This document shows, in pieces, positions 62,608 through 64,000 of a stretch of DNA of 64,000 nt (the stretch's first letter is position 1; every line of letters begins with the position of its first letter). This stretch comes from Ktedonospora formicarum (lineage in GTDB: Bacteria; Chloroflexota; Ktedonobacteria; Ktedonobacterales; Ktedonobacteraceae), in contig NZ_BNJF01000002.1 in NCBI RefSeq assembly GCF_016587355.1, forward strand, positions 992,001 to 1,056,000. Direction: 5' to 3'. The notes under the pieces are model-generated. The model was given only the letters and a program-made list of their open reading frames with translations, was not told where the DNA came from and ran no database searches. The position numbers and the translations under genes were made by a program.

Positions 62608-64000
62608 TTAGTGCATAGGTACGGGGCTAACGATCTCATCCGCTGCCTCTACTGCCTGCGCGGAAGGCTTGCTACGTGTGCGTAGTGGCACTTCCTTCAG
62701 GAAGAAGATCAGGATGAAGCCCACAACTGCTAGGCCAACCGATATAACGAAGAGGTTGTGAATGCCCTGTGTTAGACCCACCTTAACCGCTTCAAGTACC
62801 TGATTGTAGACAGTGGTGCCTGGTGCTCCAAACTGCCCAAAGAAGTGGCTTACCTGCTGACGCGCCTCCTCTGAGAGCAAGATATTTGGATTGTCGAAGC
62901 CCGAGAGGATCTTTTGACCTGCACCGTTGGCCTGACCGTCGATCATCTGGAAGAAGAGCTTGGCATCATTTGGAATGGCGTCATGGAAGGCTGGCTTATA
63001 GGTGTTTAGCATTACTGAACCTAAAGCCGCGCTCGCGATTGATGCGCCAATCTGGCGGAAGAAGGTCAGTGACGAGGTTGCCTGACCAATCTTGCTGTTC
63101 GGCACAGAGTTCTGCACAATCAGAGTGTAGAGTGACATACCGAAGCCAAGCCCAAGCCCAAGCACGATCATTGCCAGGACCAGGTCGGTCTCGGTAGAAT
63201 GCACATCCAGGCGCACTAGCAGTAGAATGCCTACAATCGTGACCGCCATACCAAGTAAGGCAACCCATTTGTATCTACCGAAGCGCGAGACTAGCAGACC
63301 AGAGATGACGCTGGAAGCGATGAGTGACAGCATCAAGGGTGAGAGCAACAGACCGCTATTAGTGGCTGTGATTCCCAGGACACCCTGTGCGAAGAGTGGT
63401 AGGAAGAGGATGCAGCCGAACATCGCGACGCTGATAATCATCGTGACCGCGATAGATACAGAGAAGATGCTGCCCTTGAACATGCTTGGTTCAATGATGG
63501 GCTGTAGTTCTCGTTTCTCCAGCACGGACTCATAGACGAAGAAAGAGACCAGGAAGACCAGAGAGACCGCGAAGAGGCCCAGAATTTGCCAGGAAAGCCA
63601 TTCATAGTCATTGCCAGCCCAGGTCAGGGCAAGCATCAAGGGCACCGTACCCAGTACGAGCAGAGCCGCACCGATATAATCGATACGCGCGTTGGTAGCC
63701 TTGGATTTGAGTGCTGGCATCAAGAAGATGAGCACCAGCAGTGCGACGATACCAACAGGCAGGTTGACGTAGAAGACCCAGCGCCAGGTCGCATTGTCGG
63801 TAATCCAGCCGCCGACTGTTGGCCCTAGAATTGAGGAGAGACCAAAGACGCCGCCGGTAATACCCTGCCACTTACCGCGCTCACGCGGGCTGAACAGGTC
63901 GCCAATGACAGCAATAGCGATAGGCATCAGGGCCGCCGCTCCCAGGCCCTGGAAGGCGCGGAAGAGGATAAGCTCTGTCATAGATTGCGAGGCACCACAT
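62608..64000 (-). CDS. MFS multidrug exporter (DHA2/EmrB-QacA type), partial
   Basis: At least 464 residues are seen, and the N-terminus lies beyond the right edge: the frame stays open to 64000 (CGASQSM before the first in-window Met). The visible part carries about twelve of the fourteen membrane segments expected in this family, starting with LILFRAFQGLGAAAL and the motif GKWQGITGGVFGLSSILGPTVGGWITD (motif C-like, antiporter signature). It would export drugs or other hydrophobic compounds with a proton gradient. The cytoplasmic end is basic and Ala/Glu-rich. Confidence 0.9.
   Translation of the reverse strand, partial: CGASQSMTELILFRAFQGLGAAALMPIAIAVIGDLFSPRERGKWQGITGGVFGLSSILGPTVGGWITDNATWRWVFYVNLPVGIVALLVLIFLMPALKSKATNARIDYIGAALLVLGTVPLMLALTWAGNDYEWLSWQILGLFAVSLVFLVSFFVYESVLEKRELQPIIEPSMFKGSIFSVSIAVTMIISVAMFGCILFLPLFAQGVLGITATNSGLLLSPLMLSLIASSVISGLLVSRFGRYKWVALLGMAVTIVGILLLVRLDVHSTETDLVLAMIVLGLGLGFGMSLYTLIVQNSVPNSKIGQATSSLTFFRQIGASIASAALGSVMLNTYKPAFHDAIPNDAKLFFQMIDGQANGAGQKILSGFDNPNILLSEEARQQVSHFFGQFGAPGTTVYNQVLEAVKVGLTQGIHNLFVISVGLAVVGFILIFFLKEVPLRTRSKPSAQAVEAADEIVSPVPMH

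Noticed and set aside
1..64000. tRNA, rRNA, CRISPR arrays, transposase or integrase genes
   Set aside because: Searched by eye for tRNA T-loop patterns, repeated spacers and DDE or integrase motifs; none found.

Overview
The window looks like chromosomal DNA of a heterotrophic, probably mycelial or soil bacterium of the Chloroflexota class Ktedonobacteria. This is inferred from gene style, not from a marker gene: base composition near half G+C, ECF sigma/anti-sigma pairs with WD40 propellers, YCF48 and DUF4097 proteins, GXWXG/DUF4334, DUF2071, lmo0937-type and DUF3995 proteins, single-ORF type I PKS, and TTG/GTG starts behind strong AGGAGG-type ribosome sites. No rRNA, tRNA, CRISPR array, insertion sequence, prophage or replication origin was seen.

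Layout. 0.5-9.5 kb: small membrane and nucleotidyltransferase-like proteins, a methyltransferase, then an amine-oxidase-like flavoprotein, a GT2 glycosyltransferase and a PlsC-type acyltransferase broken by a frameshift, followed by a transglutaminase-like protein and a serine hydrolase. 9.6-20.9 kb: hemolysin-III protein, lipid kinase, YCF48 lipoprotein, TetR/SDR pair, NarL-type two-component system, leuCD with a divergent LysR regulator. 20.9-29.1 kb: two DUF2071 proteins, a membrane FAD oxidase, DinB, an autoregulated TetR operon, a candidate structured RNA, trmB and an MFS exporter with a leader hairpin. 29.4-35 kb: a sugar ABC importer without its ATPase, then the ECF sigma / WD40 anti-sigma operon. 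35.4-38.3 kb: a MarR-controlled ring-cleaving dioxygenase and an MFS exporter. 38.7-48.9 kb: DUF4334 protein, Na+/H+ antiporter, orphan kinase, GH2 glycosidase, Nudix, LacI regulator and two lineage-type proteins. 49.2-54.7 kb: a 1813-residue single-module polyketide synthase (KS-AT-DH-KR-ACP). 54.7-64 kb: membrane and metal-related proteins (ChrB-like, a frameshifted acidic-motif membrane protein, CDF transporter), HAD phosphatase, DoxX, a DUF4097 protein coupled to a small beta-carbonic-anhydrase-like protein, and a truncated DHA2 exporter at the right edge.

How it works together. Most units are one to three genes with a local regulator and a visible palindromic operator (TetR/SDR at 13805, TetR/DUF2071 at 24555 and 24611, MarR/dioxygenase at 36500 and 36987, a LacI-type site before the GH2 gene at 44012). 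Intergenic regions are unusually rich in long, perfect, sequence-unrelated hairpins (up to a 62-bp perfect palindrome) sitting at gene ends, and in a dispersed 25-bp REP-like element. The features most worth following are the structured RNA near 26.65-26.79 kb, the leader hairpin of the MFS gene at 29.1 kb, the membrane-anchored WD40 anti-sigma factor, the lone PKS, and the two frameshifts.
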